Shown piece after piece: positions 51,405 to 60,037 of a stretch of 64,000 bases of DNA (within the stretch, counting starts at the first letter, position 1; each line of letters opens with the position of its first letter). A model generated the notes under the pieces. That model made no database searches, was not told the origin of the DNA, and saw only the letters and a program-made list of their open reading frames with translations. The stretch comes from Lachnospiraceae bacterium UBA1759. GTDB taxonomy: Bacteria; Bacillota; Clostridia; Lachnospirales; Lachnospiraceae. The position numbers and the translations under genes were made by a program. Location of the stretch: the NCBI GenBank assembly GCA_002315555.1, contig DCHF01000003.1, forward strand, positions 1 to 64,000, given 5' to 3'.

Positions 51405-53174
51405 ATGTTTTATTCCGAGGAGATTATTGAAGAGGTGCGGCAGCGGAACCCGATCGTCGATGTGATCGGCTCCTACGTGCATCTCACCAAAAAGGGCGGT
51501 AATTACTTTGGCCTCTGTCCCTTCCACAATGAAAAATCACCTTCGTTTTCGGTATCCGCCTCCAAGCAGATGTACCACTGTTTTGGCTGCGGTAAAGGCG
51601 GTAATGTGCTCACCTTCGTCATGGAGTATGAAAACTATTCCTTCCCGGAAGCCATGGAAATGCTGGCAAAACGCGCGGGCATCGAGCTTCCGCAGCAGGA
51701 GTACACCCCGCAGATGAAGGAAGAGGCCGACCAGCGCACGCTGCTCCTCAAGATGCACAAGGACGCGGCGATCTTCTACGTCAGCATGTTAAGAAGTCCG
51801 CAGGGAAAGCCCGGTCTGGACTACCTGAAAAAGCGCGAGCTGACCGATGAGACCATCCGGAACTTCGGCCTCGGCTATGCCGGCCCGCATCCGGCGGCGC
51901 TGTACCGTTATTTAAAGAGCAAGGGCTATACGGACGCCCAGATGAAGGATTCGGGCCTGATCACCATCCGTGAACGCGGCGCCGGAGACCGTTTCTGGAA
52001 CCGCGTCATGTACCCGATCATGGACGCGAACAACCGCGTCATCGCTTTTGGCGGACGTGTCATGGGCGATGGTGAACCAAAGTATCTGAACTCGCCGGAG
52101 ACCAAGATCTTCGATAAGAGCCGCAACCTTTATGGACTTAACGTGGCCCGCCGCACCAAAGAAAAATACTTCCTGGTCTGTGAAGGCTATATGGACGTGA
52201 TCTCCATGCACCAGGCCGGTTTTACGAACGCCGTGGCATCCCTCGGCACCGCCTTCACCCATCAGCACGGCATGATCATCAAGCGTTATACGGATGAAGT
52301 CATCCTGTGCTACGACATGGACGGCGCCGGCAGAAAGGCCGTCCTTCGTGCGATTCCCATCCTGAAGGAGGCCGGGCTCCGCATCAAGGTGCTCAGCATG
52401 GCACCCTACAAGGATCCGGATGAATTTATGAAGAATCTGGGCCCGGAGGAATTTAAGGTCCGTATTTCACAGGCGGTCAATGCCTTCATTTTCGAGGTCG
52501 ATACCCTTCGTACCCAGTACGATTTCTCCGACCCCGAGGAAAAGGCCAACTTCTTCAACGAGACAGCAAAAAAACTGGCGGAGTTCTCCGATGAGATCGA
52601 ACGCAGCTCCTACACGGAAGCGGTCGCGAAGAAATTCGGCATCGATTACGGCATTCTCCGTTCCAAGGTCAATCAGATCGGCAATCAAGTCGGACTGACC
52701 AGGAAGGATGAGGACGAATGGAAGCCCAAGAGTACCGTTCAGACCAAAAAGACGAAGGATCACGGCATCCGCGAAGCGCAGAAGCTGATTCTGACCGAGC
52801 TCAGTCAGGAACCGGGCGTGTATGCCGGGGTGCGCCGTTATCTTGCGGCCGATGACTTCACGGATGATTTGATGCGTGCGGTCGCAAACGAGCTGTTCGC
52901 GCAGCTGGAGCAGGGCGCGGACAAGCTGAATCCCGCGTCTATCGTCAATCATTTTATCGACAGTGATCTCTACAGCGAGGTCGCGGCGATGTTCTCCTCC
53001 GCGTTCACCGAGGATCTGTCCGAGGATGAAAAGCGTCAGGCCCTCCGTGAAGCCGTTGGCCGCGTCCGGGAAAACAGTCTGGAAAAGAAGATCGCGGATT
53101 GCACGGACCCGATGCAGCTCATGGAGCTCTTAAAAAAGAAAAACGAACTGAAAGCAGGCAGGATCGAATTATAA
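51405..53174 (+). CDS. dnaG: DNA primase DnaG
   Basis: DnaG makes RNA primers at the replication fork. The 589-residue protein has the zinc finger CPFHNEKSPSFSVSASKQ followed by YHCFGCGKGG (about residues 38-65), the TOPRIM core with VCEGYMDVISMH and CYDMDGAGRKA, and a C-terminal helicase-binding domain. The next gene is trmK, overlapping by one base; rpoD, which usually lies between them, is missing. Confidence 0.96.
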   Translation: MFYSEEIIEEVRQRNPIVDVIGSYVHLTKKGGNYFGLCPFHNEKSPSFSVSASKQMYHCFGCGKGGNVLTFVMEYENYSFPEAMEMLAKRAGIELPQQEYTPQMKEEADQRTLLLKMHKDAAIFYVSMLRSPQGKPGLDYLKKRELTDETIRNFGLGYAGPHPAALYRYLKSKGYTDAQMKDSGLITIRERGAGDRFWNRVMYPIMDANNRVIAFGGRVMGDGEPKYLNSPETKIFDKSRNLYGLNVARRTKEKYFLVCEGYMDVISMHQAGFTNAVASLGTAFTHQHGMIIKRYTDEVILCYDMDGAGRKAVLRAIPILKEAGLRIKVLSMAPYKDPDEFMKNLGPEEFKVRISQAVNAFIFEVDTLRTQYDFSDPEEKANFFNETAKKLAEFSDEIERSSYTEAVAKKFGIDYGILRSKVNQIGNQVGLTRKDEDEWKPKSTVQTKKTKDHGIREAQKLILTELSQEPGVYAGVRRYLAADDFTDDLMRAVANELFAQLEQGADKLNPASIVNHFIDSDLYSEVAAMFSSAFTEDLSEDEKRQALREAVGRVRENSLEKKIADCTDPMQLMELLKKKNELKAGRIEL

Positions 53175-53881
53175 TGCAGTTATCGGAAAGACTGAATACA
53201 ATTATTGAAATGGCGGATCCCTGCAGGTCAGCGGCGGACATCGGCACAGATCACGGATTTGTGCCGATTGCGCTTGTTGAGCGGGGAAAAGCGGAACGGG
53301 CGATCGCGTGCGATGTGCGGAGCGGCCCGTTAGATCGTGCAAAAGAGCACGTGCATGACGCGGGACTTGATGCGAAGATCGAATGCCGGCTGGGCGACGG
53401 CCTTCAGTGTCTGACGCCCGGGGATGCGGATCTGATCATCATTGCCGGGATGGGCGGCACGCTGATCTCGGAGATCCTAAAGGCGGGTGCTGCGGTGCTT
53501 TTGCAAACGCAGGAACTGATCCTGTCACCGCATACGGACGCGCCTGAGGTGCGCCGGCGGATCGCGTGCCAGGGGTTTGCCATCACCGAAGAGCGCATGC
53601 TGATGGAAGAGGGCAAGTTCTACACGGTGATCAAGGCGGAGAAAAAGGAGATCGAGGAATGGGAGAAGATGAGCGCGCAGGAGATCCTGTTCGGGCCGTG
53701 TCTTCTTCGCGACAAGCCGGCGGTCTTCGTAAAGTGGCTCCGGAATGAGGCACGGAAGGACCGCGAACTCATTGAAGCCCTGAAGAAGGAGGCGGCATCG
53801 GACGCCATCGTCCGCCGCATTACCGAAAAGGAAAACGAATTATTCATGATCGAGACCGTACTTGGAGGCATGAAAGAATGA
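53174..53881 (+). CDS. trmK: tRNA (adenine(22)-N(1))-methyltransferase TrmK
   Basis: TrmK methylates A22 in the tRNA D-arm. The 235-residue protein has the SAM-binding motif SAADIGTDHGFVPI and AGMGGTLISEIL, and a C-terminal coiled region. ATG 53174 overlaps the dnaG stop (TAATG). The NIF3-like gene that usually follows trmK is absent; a DUF4886 gene overlaps its end by four bases instead. Confidence 0.9.
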   Translation: MQLSERLNTIIEMADPCRSAADIGTDHGFVPIALVERGKAERAIACDVRSGPLDRAKEHVHDAGLDAKIECRLGDGLQCLTPGDADLIIIAGMGGTLISEILKAGAAVLLQTQELILSPHTDAPEVRRRIACQGFAITEERMLMEEGKFYTVIKAEKKEIEEWEKMSAQEILFGPCLLRDKPAVFVKWLRNEARKDRELIEALKKEAASDAIVRRITEKENELFMIETVLGGMKE

Positions 53882-54621
53882 AGATCAATGTATTATCCAT
53901 CGGAAACAGCTTTTCACAGGACGCGCAGCGCTACCTGCACGATCTTGCGCGGATGAACGGCGAAGAGATCGAGAGTGTCAATCTGTACATCGGCGGATGC
54001 TCGTTGGAGCGTCATTACCGGAACATGCTCGGCGATAAAAGGGATTACACGCTGGAGATCGACGGCCACGACAATACGGATTTTTTCGCAAGTATCAAAG
54101 AAGGCCTTCTGGCCAGAAAATGGGACGTGGTCACGCTGCAGCAGGCCAGCCATGAGTCCTATGATTATGCGAATTACGCGCCGTACATCAAGCCGCTTGC
54201 CGACTATGTCCGTGAACTCTGCCCGACCGCAAAGGTACTGATCCATGAGACCTGGGGATATGAGACCGGCAGTCCGCGCATCCGCGAGCACGGTTTTGAG
54301 ATTTATGAAGAAATGTTTGCCGGGGTGGAAGCTGCGTACAAAAAGGCTGCGGAAGCCTGCTCCGCCGATGGAATCCTCTACTCCGGCGAGGTCCTTCTGG
54401 AAGCACAGAAGGTCTTCCCGAAGGTCCATCGCGATACCTTCCACGCATCCTACGGCCTGGGCCGGTATCTCCTGGCGCTGACCTGGTACGGTACCCTGAC
54501 CGGAAAGAGTGCGGCGAACGTAAACTATGATTATTTCAACGAACCGGTATCCGCGGAGGAGAACGCGAAGGCGCGTGAGATCGTGGACACCGTACTGAGA
54601 AGAAACGGCTTGATCCGCTGA
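53878..54621 (+). CDS. DUF4886 SGNH-hydrolase-like protein
   Basis: This 247-residue protein opens with the SGNH-type block I, VLSIGNSFSQDAQRYLHDLA (Ser about residue 11), as in the DUF4886 family. VVTLQQASHES and a C-terminal DTFHASYGLGRYLLALTWY with a probable Asp/His pair follow. It is probably a cytoplasmic esterase acting on acetylated glycans; this is inferred from fold and from GH127 next door. GGAG precedes the start, which overlaps trmK. Confidence 0.8.
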   Translation: MKINVLSIGNSFSQDAQRYLHDLARMNGEEIESVNLYIGGCSLERHYRNMLGDKRDYTLEIDGHDNTDFFASIKEGLLARKWDVVTLQQASHESYDYANYAPYIKPLADYVRELCPTAKVLIHETWGYETGSPRIREHGFEIYEEMFAGVEAAYKKAAEACSADGILYSGEVLLEAQKVFPKVHRDTFHASYGLGRYLLALTWYGTLTGKSAANVNYDYFNEPVSAEENAKAREIVDTVLRRNGLIR

Positions 54622-54672
54622 AAACAGCGGGCCACAGAAAAGATATCCCAAAAGAAAGGCATCAGGAAGAAC

Positions 54673-56496
54673 ATGAGAGAATTTCCGTATTACAACACAA
54701 AGATCACGGGCGGTTTCTGGAAAGAAAAGCAGGATCTGGTACGAAACACCACGATCTATGCGGTCTATGACCGTTTTAAGGAAGTGGGCCGTTTCCGTGC
54801 GTACGATTTCAACTGGGAAGAGGGCATGCCGGATCAGCCGCACTTTTTCTGGGACAGCGATACGGCAAAGATGATCGAGTCCATCGCCTATCTGACCAAG
54901 CTGAAGAAGAGCGCCAAGCTCGAGAAAATGGCCGATGACCTGATCAAGAAGATCGTCAGCCATCAGGATGAGACCGGTTATTTCAACATTTATTATATGA
55001 CGGTGGACAAGGATCCGTCCCATCGTTTTGCGACGCGCGACCGTCACGAGCTGTACTGTCTGGGCCATCTGATCGAAGCCGCAATCGCGTATGACGAGGC
55101 GACCGGAAAGAATGCGCTTCTTGACTTCTGTATCCGGTTTCTGGACTATGTGGAACAGCGCTTCGTCATTGAGAAAAGCGCCGGATTCCAGACGCCCGGT
55201 CACGAAGAGATCGAGCTTGCGCTGGTCCGCCTTTACGATTACACCGGAAACGAGCGGTTCCTGAAGCTGGCGTCTCACTTCGTGGATGAGCGCGGAAAGC
55301 GCGAAGAGGGCCTGACACCCTGGTCACACGAGAGCTACAACCAGTCGCATCTGCCGGTCCGGATGCAGAAGACGGCGGAGGGCCACGCGGTGCGTGCAAT
55401 GTATCTGTACTGTGCGATGGCGGATCTTGCGCTCCGTACCGGCGACGGCGAACTCCTCGATGCCTGCCGCGAACTGTATGACAACATTCTGACCAGGCGC
55501 TCTTATGTGACCGGAAGCATCGGTCAGTCCAGCTGCGGCGAAGCCTTCACCGTGGATTATGACCTTCCGAACATGGCGTCCTATTCGGAGACCTGCGCAG
55601 CCATCGGCATGATGATGTTCTCCAGACGCATGATGCTGTTCGGCGCGGACCGCAAGTATGCGGACACCATCGAACGCCTGATGTATAACGGCTTCATTTC
55701 CGGCCTTTCCCTGTCCGGTAAAGCCTTTTTCTATGAGAATCCGCTCGAGATCATGCCGTATTTCTATAAGCGCAATGTCAGCGTGGAGCATTCGGAACAT
55801 GTGCCGGCAACGGTCCGCAAGGAATACTTTGGCTGTTCCTGCTGCCCGCCCAATATCACGCGTGTCATTCCGTCCATTGCGTCCTATCTGTACACGGAGG
55901 AGGATGGCGTGCTGTACGTGCATCAGTTTATGAAGAGCGTATCCACGCTGGAGATCGGCGGGAAGAACTACACGATCACGCAGAAAACGGCTTATCCGGA
56001 GAACGGAAAGGTGCAGATCCTGGTGTCCGGCGGCGACCTGAAGGTGGCAGTCCGTGTACCGGGATGGTGCAGTGAATACACAGGCGGGGTCGCGGAAAAC
56101 GGTTACACGTATTTTGATGTCCCGGACGGCGGCACGGTGACGATGGACTTCCCGATGAAGAGCCATTTCATCGCGGCAAATCCGCGTGTACTGCACGATG
56201 CCGGCAAATGCGCCGTGATGCGCGGTCCGTTCGTTTACTGTATGGAAGCGGTCGATAACGGCACCGGCATCCGCAATCTGAAGCTGAATACCCGGGCGCG
56301 CTTGAAGGTCGTGAAGAATGCGGAGCTCGGCGTTCCGGCACTCCTCGGCAAAGGGGTGCGTCCGGCTTACACCGGTGATGCCCTCTACCGTGAATACAGC
56401 GGCGAGACTGTGGAGCAGGAGGTCCTTCTGGTACCGTATTATGCCTTTGCAAACCGCGGCGAGAGCGAGATGCAGGTATTCATCGATGTGAAATAA
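54673..56496 (+). CDS. GH127 beta-L-arabinofuranosidase-like enzyme
   Basis: GH127 (formerly DUF1680) enzymes remove beta-L-arabinofuranose using a zinc-bound cysteine nucleophile. This 607-residue protein has the metal-cysteine motif YFGCSCCPPNITR (about 386-395) and the alpha/alpha-barrel segment FWDSDTAKMIES. A C-terminal beta-sandwich follows from about 430. No signal peptide. The GSIGQSSCGEAFTVDYDLP stretch upstream contains the expected catalytic-region glutamate. A terminator follows. Confidence 0.88.
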   Translation: MREFPYYNTKITGGFWKEKQDLVRNTTIYAVYDRFKEVGRFRAYDFNWEEGMPDQPHFFWDSDTAKMIESIAYLTKLKKSAKLEKMADDLIKKIVSHQDETGYFNIYYMTVDKDPSHRFATRDRHELYCLGHLIEAAIAYDEATGKNALLDFCIRFLDYVEQRFVIEKSAGFQTPGHEEIELALVRLYDYTGNERFLKLASHFVDERGKREEGLTPWSHESYNQSHLPVRMQKTAEGHAVRAMYLYCAMADLALRTGDGELLDACRELYDNILTRRSYVTGSIGQSSCGEAFTVDYDLPNMASYSETCAAIGMMMFSRRMMLFGADRKYADTIERLMYNGFISGLSLSGKAFFYENPLEIMPYFYKRNVSVEHSEHVPATVRKEYFGCSCCPPNITRVIPSIASYLYTEEDGVLYVHQFMKSVSTLEIGGKNYTITQKTAYPENGKVQILVSGGDLKVAVRVPGWCSEYTGGVAENGYTYFDVPDGGTVTMDFPMKSHFIAANPRVLHDAGKCAVMRGPFVYCMEAVDNGTGIRNLKLNTRARLKVVKNAELGVPALLGKGVRPAYTGDALYREYSGETVEQEVLLVPYYAFANRGESEMQVFIDVK

Positions 56497-56503
56497 TAAG
56501 GGA

Positions 56504-56537
56504 AACGGGCAGGCGGAGAGCGTCTGCCCGTTCGTTT
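56504..56537 (+). terminator. Terminator after GH127
   Basis: AACGGGCAGGCG (56504-56515) and CGTCTGCCCGTT (56521-56532) form a 12-bp stem with one G-U pair, followed by CGTTTT. Confidence 0.8.
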
Positions 56538-56556
56538 TGCCATCGGCCGATGGGGA

Positions 56557-56585
56557 TGGACAAATAAAAAACGTTGTGCTATAAT
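56557..56585 (+). promoter_or_regulatory. Promoter of the RNase P RNA gene
   Basis: TGGACA (56557-56562) and a perfect TATAAT (56580-56585) are 17 bases apart, placing the transcript start at the predicted 5' end of rnpB. Confidence 0.75.
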
Positions 56586-56592
56586 GCTTTCC

Positions 56593-56929
56593 GGCCAGAA
56601 GGATAAATGATCGCGGCCCGTTTTACGGGGTGAGGAAAGTCCGGGCTTCACAGGGCAGGATGCCGGCTAACGGCCGGTGGAGGCGACTCCAAGGAAAGTG
56701 CAACAGAAATATACCGCCTGCGAAAGCGGGTAAGGTTGGAAGGGCAGTGTAAGAGACTACCGCCGGTGTGGTAACACATCGGGCAATGTAAACCCCATCC
56801 GAAGCAAGGCTTAAACAGGAGCGCAGGGCGGCCCGTCTGCTCCGGGGTTAGCCGCTTGAGCCTGTTGGCAACAGCAGGTCTAGACAGATGATCATTCACG
56901 ACATAACCCGGCTTATCGTCCTGCTGGCC
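56593..56929 (+). ncRNA. rnpB: RNase P RNA
   Basis: This is the catalytic RNA that matures tRNA 5' ends. The conserved core GAGGAAAGTCCGGGC (56632-56646) and the ACAGAAATATACCGCC and AGAGACTACCGCC segments are present, as is the closing ACATAACCCGGCTTA. P1 forms from GGCCAG (56593-56598) and CTGGCC (56924-56929). The length of about 337 bases fits bacterial type A, though I did not fold it fully. Together with its promoter and terminator it fills most of the gap 56497-57098. Confidence 0.94.
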
Positions 56930-56944
56930 GCAAGACGAAATGCG

Positions 56945-56978
56945 AGAGGTACATGCAAAATGCGTGTGCCTCTTTTTG
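56945..56978 (+). terminator. Terminator after rnpB
   Basis: AGAGGTACATGC (56945-56956) pairs with GCGTGTGCCTCT (with G-U pairs) and is followed by TTTTTG. Confidence 0.8.
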
Positions 56979-57000
56979 TTTGCAGCGGAAACGATTATGC

Positions 57001-57029
57001 TTGTTAAATATGCCCCCTTGTAGTATAAT
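57001..57029 (+). promoter_or_regulatory. Promoter of the lgt-glgB operon
   Basis: TTGTTA (57001-57006) and a perfect TATAAT (57024-57029) are 17 bases apart. The leader carries a small GAGGT/ACCTC hairpin near 57054-57067. Confidence 0.7.
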
Positions 57030-57098
57030 AATTCCAAATGTAATGATACTGGAGAGGTATACACCTCGATATCAAAAAGCATTTGAAAGGAATTTTCC

Positions 57099-58028
57099 AT
57101 GTGCAGTGAATTATTACACATCGGCCCGGTAACCGTCTACGGATACGGTGCCATGATCGCGCTCGGAATGATACTCTGTTTTGTCCTGGCGTGTACCCGT
57201 GCTAAAAAGACTTATCACATCGATCCGGATCTGATGTTCAATGCCGGCTTCATCGGCATCATCTTCGGCATTATCGGCGCAAAAGTGACCTACTGGATCG
57301 TAGAGATCAAGGATATCATTGCGGATCCCGGTATGATGTTCCGCGATCTGGGCGGAGGCTTCGTGGTTTACGGCGGACTTCTTTGCGGCATCATTGCACC
57401 GGTCATTTACTTAAAACTGAAGAAGACAACGGCGCTTGACAAGCTGGAGCTTGCGGTGCCGAGCATTTCCCTGGCGCAGGGCTTCGGGCGCATCGGCTGT
57501 TTCCTGGCCGGCTGCTGCTACGGTAAAGCCGCTCCCGCGGGCGCATGGTACGGCGTTACGTTCCCGGAAAACAGCATGGCGGTATCCGGCACTCCGCTGA
57601 TCCCGACACAGCTGATCTCCGCAGGATTGGATTTTCTGCTTTGCGGCGCGTTGATCCTTTATACCAAAAAGCAGAAGGTACGCGGTTCCATCATTGCGCT
57701 TTACATGATCCTTTACAGCGTGGGCCGCTTTATGGTCGAGATGCTGAGAGACGACCCGCGCGGTACCATCGGAACGCTGTCCACTTCCCAGTTCCTGGCG
57801 ATCTTTGTCGCAGGCGCGGGACTGATCATCCTGCTTATTTCGCTCAAACTGAAAATGAAGCCGCTGCACGTGCTTGCGGAGGAAGCGGAAGCTGAAGAGA
57901 AGAAAGAGGCGGAGGCCGTGGAAGAGGCCGTCGACGAGGTCGTTGAAGAGACCATCGAAGCCGTAATCGAAGAAAGTAATGAAGTTCTCGAAGAGAACAG
58001 GGCGGAAGTTCCCGAAAAAGGAGAATGA
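57099..58028 (+). CDS. lgt: Prolipoprotein diacylglyceryl transferase Lgt
   Basis: Lgt attaches diacylglycerol to the lipobox cysteine of prolipoproteins at the membrane. This 309-residue protein has about seven membrane segments, the signature GFGRIGCFLAGCCYG, and YSVGRFMVEMLRDDPRG with conserved Arg/Glu. An acidic Glu/Ala/Val-rich cytoplasmic tail of about 55 residues (from about 255) exceeds the usual family length. The stop overlaps the glgB start by four bases. Confidence 0.93.
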   Translation: MCSELLHIGPVTVYGYGAMIALGMILCFVLACTRAKKTYHIDPDLMFNAGFIGIIFGIIGAKVTYWIVEIKDIIADPGMMFRDLGGGFVVYGGLLCGIIAPVIYLKLKKTTALDKLELAVPSISLAQGFGRIGCFLAGCCYGKAAPAGAWYGVTFPENSMAVSGTPLIPTQLISAGLDFLLCGALILYTKKQKVRGSIIALYMILYSVGRFMVEMLRDDPRGTIGTLSTSQFLAIFVAGAGLIILLISLKLKMKPLHVLAEEAEAEEKKEAEAVEEAVDEVVEETIEAVIEESNEVLEENRAEVPEKGE

Positions 58029-60016
58029 AATTGTACAAACTGTTAACCTACGACAAGTACCTGAAGAACTATGAAAGCGATATTGATCTCCGTATGTCCA
58101 ATTACGACAAGAAACGCAAAGAGCTCTTAAAGAACGATGCTTCTCTCAAGGATTTTGCAAACGGGCATCATTATTTCGGTATTCATCGTCTGGACGACGG
58201 CACTACGGTCTACCGCGAGTGGGCACCGGGCGCCTCGGCTATGCACTTATTCGGTGATTTCAATAACTGGAACCGCGCATCGCATCCGATGACCGCGCTT
58301 CCGAACGGTGTCTGGGAGATCGTGCTCCCGAAGGACAAGGGCCTTGAGAACGGTCAGCGCTACAAAGTGCTGGTCACACACAACGGCGCGACCACCGAGC
58401 ACATTCCGTCCTATGCCACGTATGTGACTCAGGATCCCAAGACCTACGTTTGGTCTTCCGAGGTCCGCTTCACGGAACCCTATGCCTGGAAGAATGACGA
58501 ATGCCCGCGCGAGCTTCCGCCGCTCATTTATGAGTGCCACATCGGCATGGCGCAGGAAGAGGACGGCGTCGGCAGTTACGCCGATTTCACCGAGAAGGTC
58601 CTTCCGCGCATCAAATCCGAAGGCTATAACACCATTCAGATCATGGCCATTATGGAGCATCCGTATTATGCCTCCTTCGGCTATCAGGTATCCAATTTCT
58701 TCGCGGCAAGTTCCCGTTACGGTGTGCCGGAGGATCTGAAGGCCCTGGTCGATGCCGCTCACGGCCTCGGCATCCGCGTCCTTTTGGATGTGGTCCATTC
58801 CCACGCGGTCCGCAACGAAGCGGAGGGTCTGAACCGCTTTGACGGTACGGAGTTCCAGTATTTCCATGACGGCCCGCAGGGCGATCACAGCGCCTGGGGC
58901 ACCAAACTTTTCAACTACGGGAAGAACGAAGTCATTCACTTCCTGCTGTCCAACCTGAAGTTCTGGATGGAGGAGTATCACTTTGACGGCTTCCGTTTTG
59001 ACGGCGTCACGTCGATGCTGTACCACGACCACGGCCTGGGCTCCAATTTTGACAACTACGCCAAGTATTTCTCCATGAACACGGATACACAGGCGGTCAC
59101 CTATCTGCAGCTGGCCAACGAACTGATTCATGAAATGGATCCGAAGGCGGTCACGATCGCAGAGGATATGTCCGGTATGCCGGGCATGTGTGTGGCGATC
59201 CCGGACGGTGGCATCGGCTTTGATTATCGCCTGTCGATGGGTGTTCCGGACCTCTGGATCCGCACATTAAAGGAAAAGAAGGACGAGGAATGGGATCTCT
59301 GGCAGATCTGGTATGAGCTTTCCGGACGCAGACCGCACGAAAAGAACATCGGCTATGCGGAGTCCCATGACCAGGCACTGGTCGGCGACAAGACGATCAT
59401 GTTCCGTCTCTGCGACGCGGAAATGTACACGTCCATGAGCAATTTATCCAAGAGCAGCATGGTCATCGACCGCGGTATTGCGCTTCACAAGCTGATCCGT
59501 CTCATGACCTTCTCCCTGGCCGGTGAAGGCTATCTGAACTTTATGGGCAATGAGTTCGGTCATCCGGAGTGGATCGACTTCCCGCGCGAAGGCAACGGCT
59601 GGTCGTATCATTACTGCAGACGTCAGTGGCATCTGGTTGATGACGGCCTCTTAAAGTACCGGTATCTTGCGGCCTTTGACAAGGAGATGCTTAAACTCGA
59701 AAAGGATCATCAGATCCTTTGCCATCATGCACACAACCTTTGGGTGCACCAGCAGGACCACATTCTGGTCTACGAAAAAGGCGGCGATATCTTCGCCTTC
59801 AACTTAAATCCCTCCAAATCCTTCAGCGGATATTTTGTACCGGTCCGCGCGGCAGGAGATTACGAGGTCATCCTGTCCTCCGATGACGCAGACTTTGGAG
59901 GATACGGACGCGTTGATACCAATACGGTTTACCATGCAGAGACAGTTTCGGACGAGCATACAGGGTTCTTCACGTATCTTCCGAGCCGCACCGCGGTCGT
60001 ATTCCGGAAAAAATAA
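58025..60016 (+). CDS. glgB: 1,4-alpha-glucan branching enzyme
   Basis: The enzyme makes alpha-1,6 branches in glycogen. The 663-residue GH13 protein has a CBM48-type N-terminal domain (about 50-150), the barrel motifs VLLDVVHSH, nucleophile D326 in GFRFDGVTSM, acid/base E380 in IAEDMSG, and SHDQALVGDK. The sequence LYHDHGLGSNFDNY resembles the eukaryotic-type branching enzymes rather than the usual bacterial GlgB. It is translationally coupled to lgt, an unexpected partner; no other glycogen gene is in the window. Confidence 0.92.
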   Translation: MKLYKLLTYDKYLKNYESDIDLRMSNYDKKRKELLKNDASLKDFANGHHYFGIHRLDDGTTVYREWAPGASAMHLFGDFNNWNRASHPMTALPNGVWEIVLPKDKGLENGQRYKVLVTHNGATTEHIPSYATYVTQDPKTYVWSSEVRFTEPYAWKNDECPRELPPLIYECHIGMAQEEDGVGSYADFTEKVLPRIKSEGYNTIQIMAIMEHPYYASFGYQVSNFFAASSRYGVPEDLKALVDAAHGLGIRVLLDVVHSHAVRNEAEGLNRFDGTEFQYFHDGPQGDHSAWGTKLFNYGKNEVIHFLLSNLKFWMEEYHFDGFRFDGVTSMLYHDHGLGSNFDNYAKYFSMNTDTQAVTYLQLANELIHEMDPKAVTIAEDMSGMPGMCVAIPDGGIGFDYRLSMGVPDLWIRTLKEKKDEEWDLWQIWYELSGRRPHEKNIGYAESHDQALVGDKTIMFRLCDAEMYTSMSNLSKSSMVIDRGIALHKLIRLMTFSLAGEGYLNFMGNEFGHPEWIDFPREGNGWSYHYCRRQWHLVDDGLLKYRYLAAFDKEMLKLEKDHQILCHHAHNLWVHQQDHILVYEKGGDIFAFNLNPSKSFSGYFVPVRAAGDYEVILSSDDADFGGYGRVDTNTVYHAETVSDEHTGFFTYLPSRTAVVFRKK

Positions 60017-60037
60017 CAAGAGGAAAAACTGAAAAAC

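Noticed and set aside
53914..55278. 454-residue open frame on the minus strand
   Set aside because: It runs opposite DUF4886 and GH127, which have ribosome sites and family motifs; its translation shows no domain.
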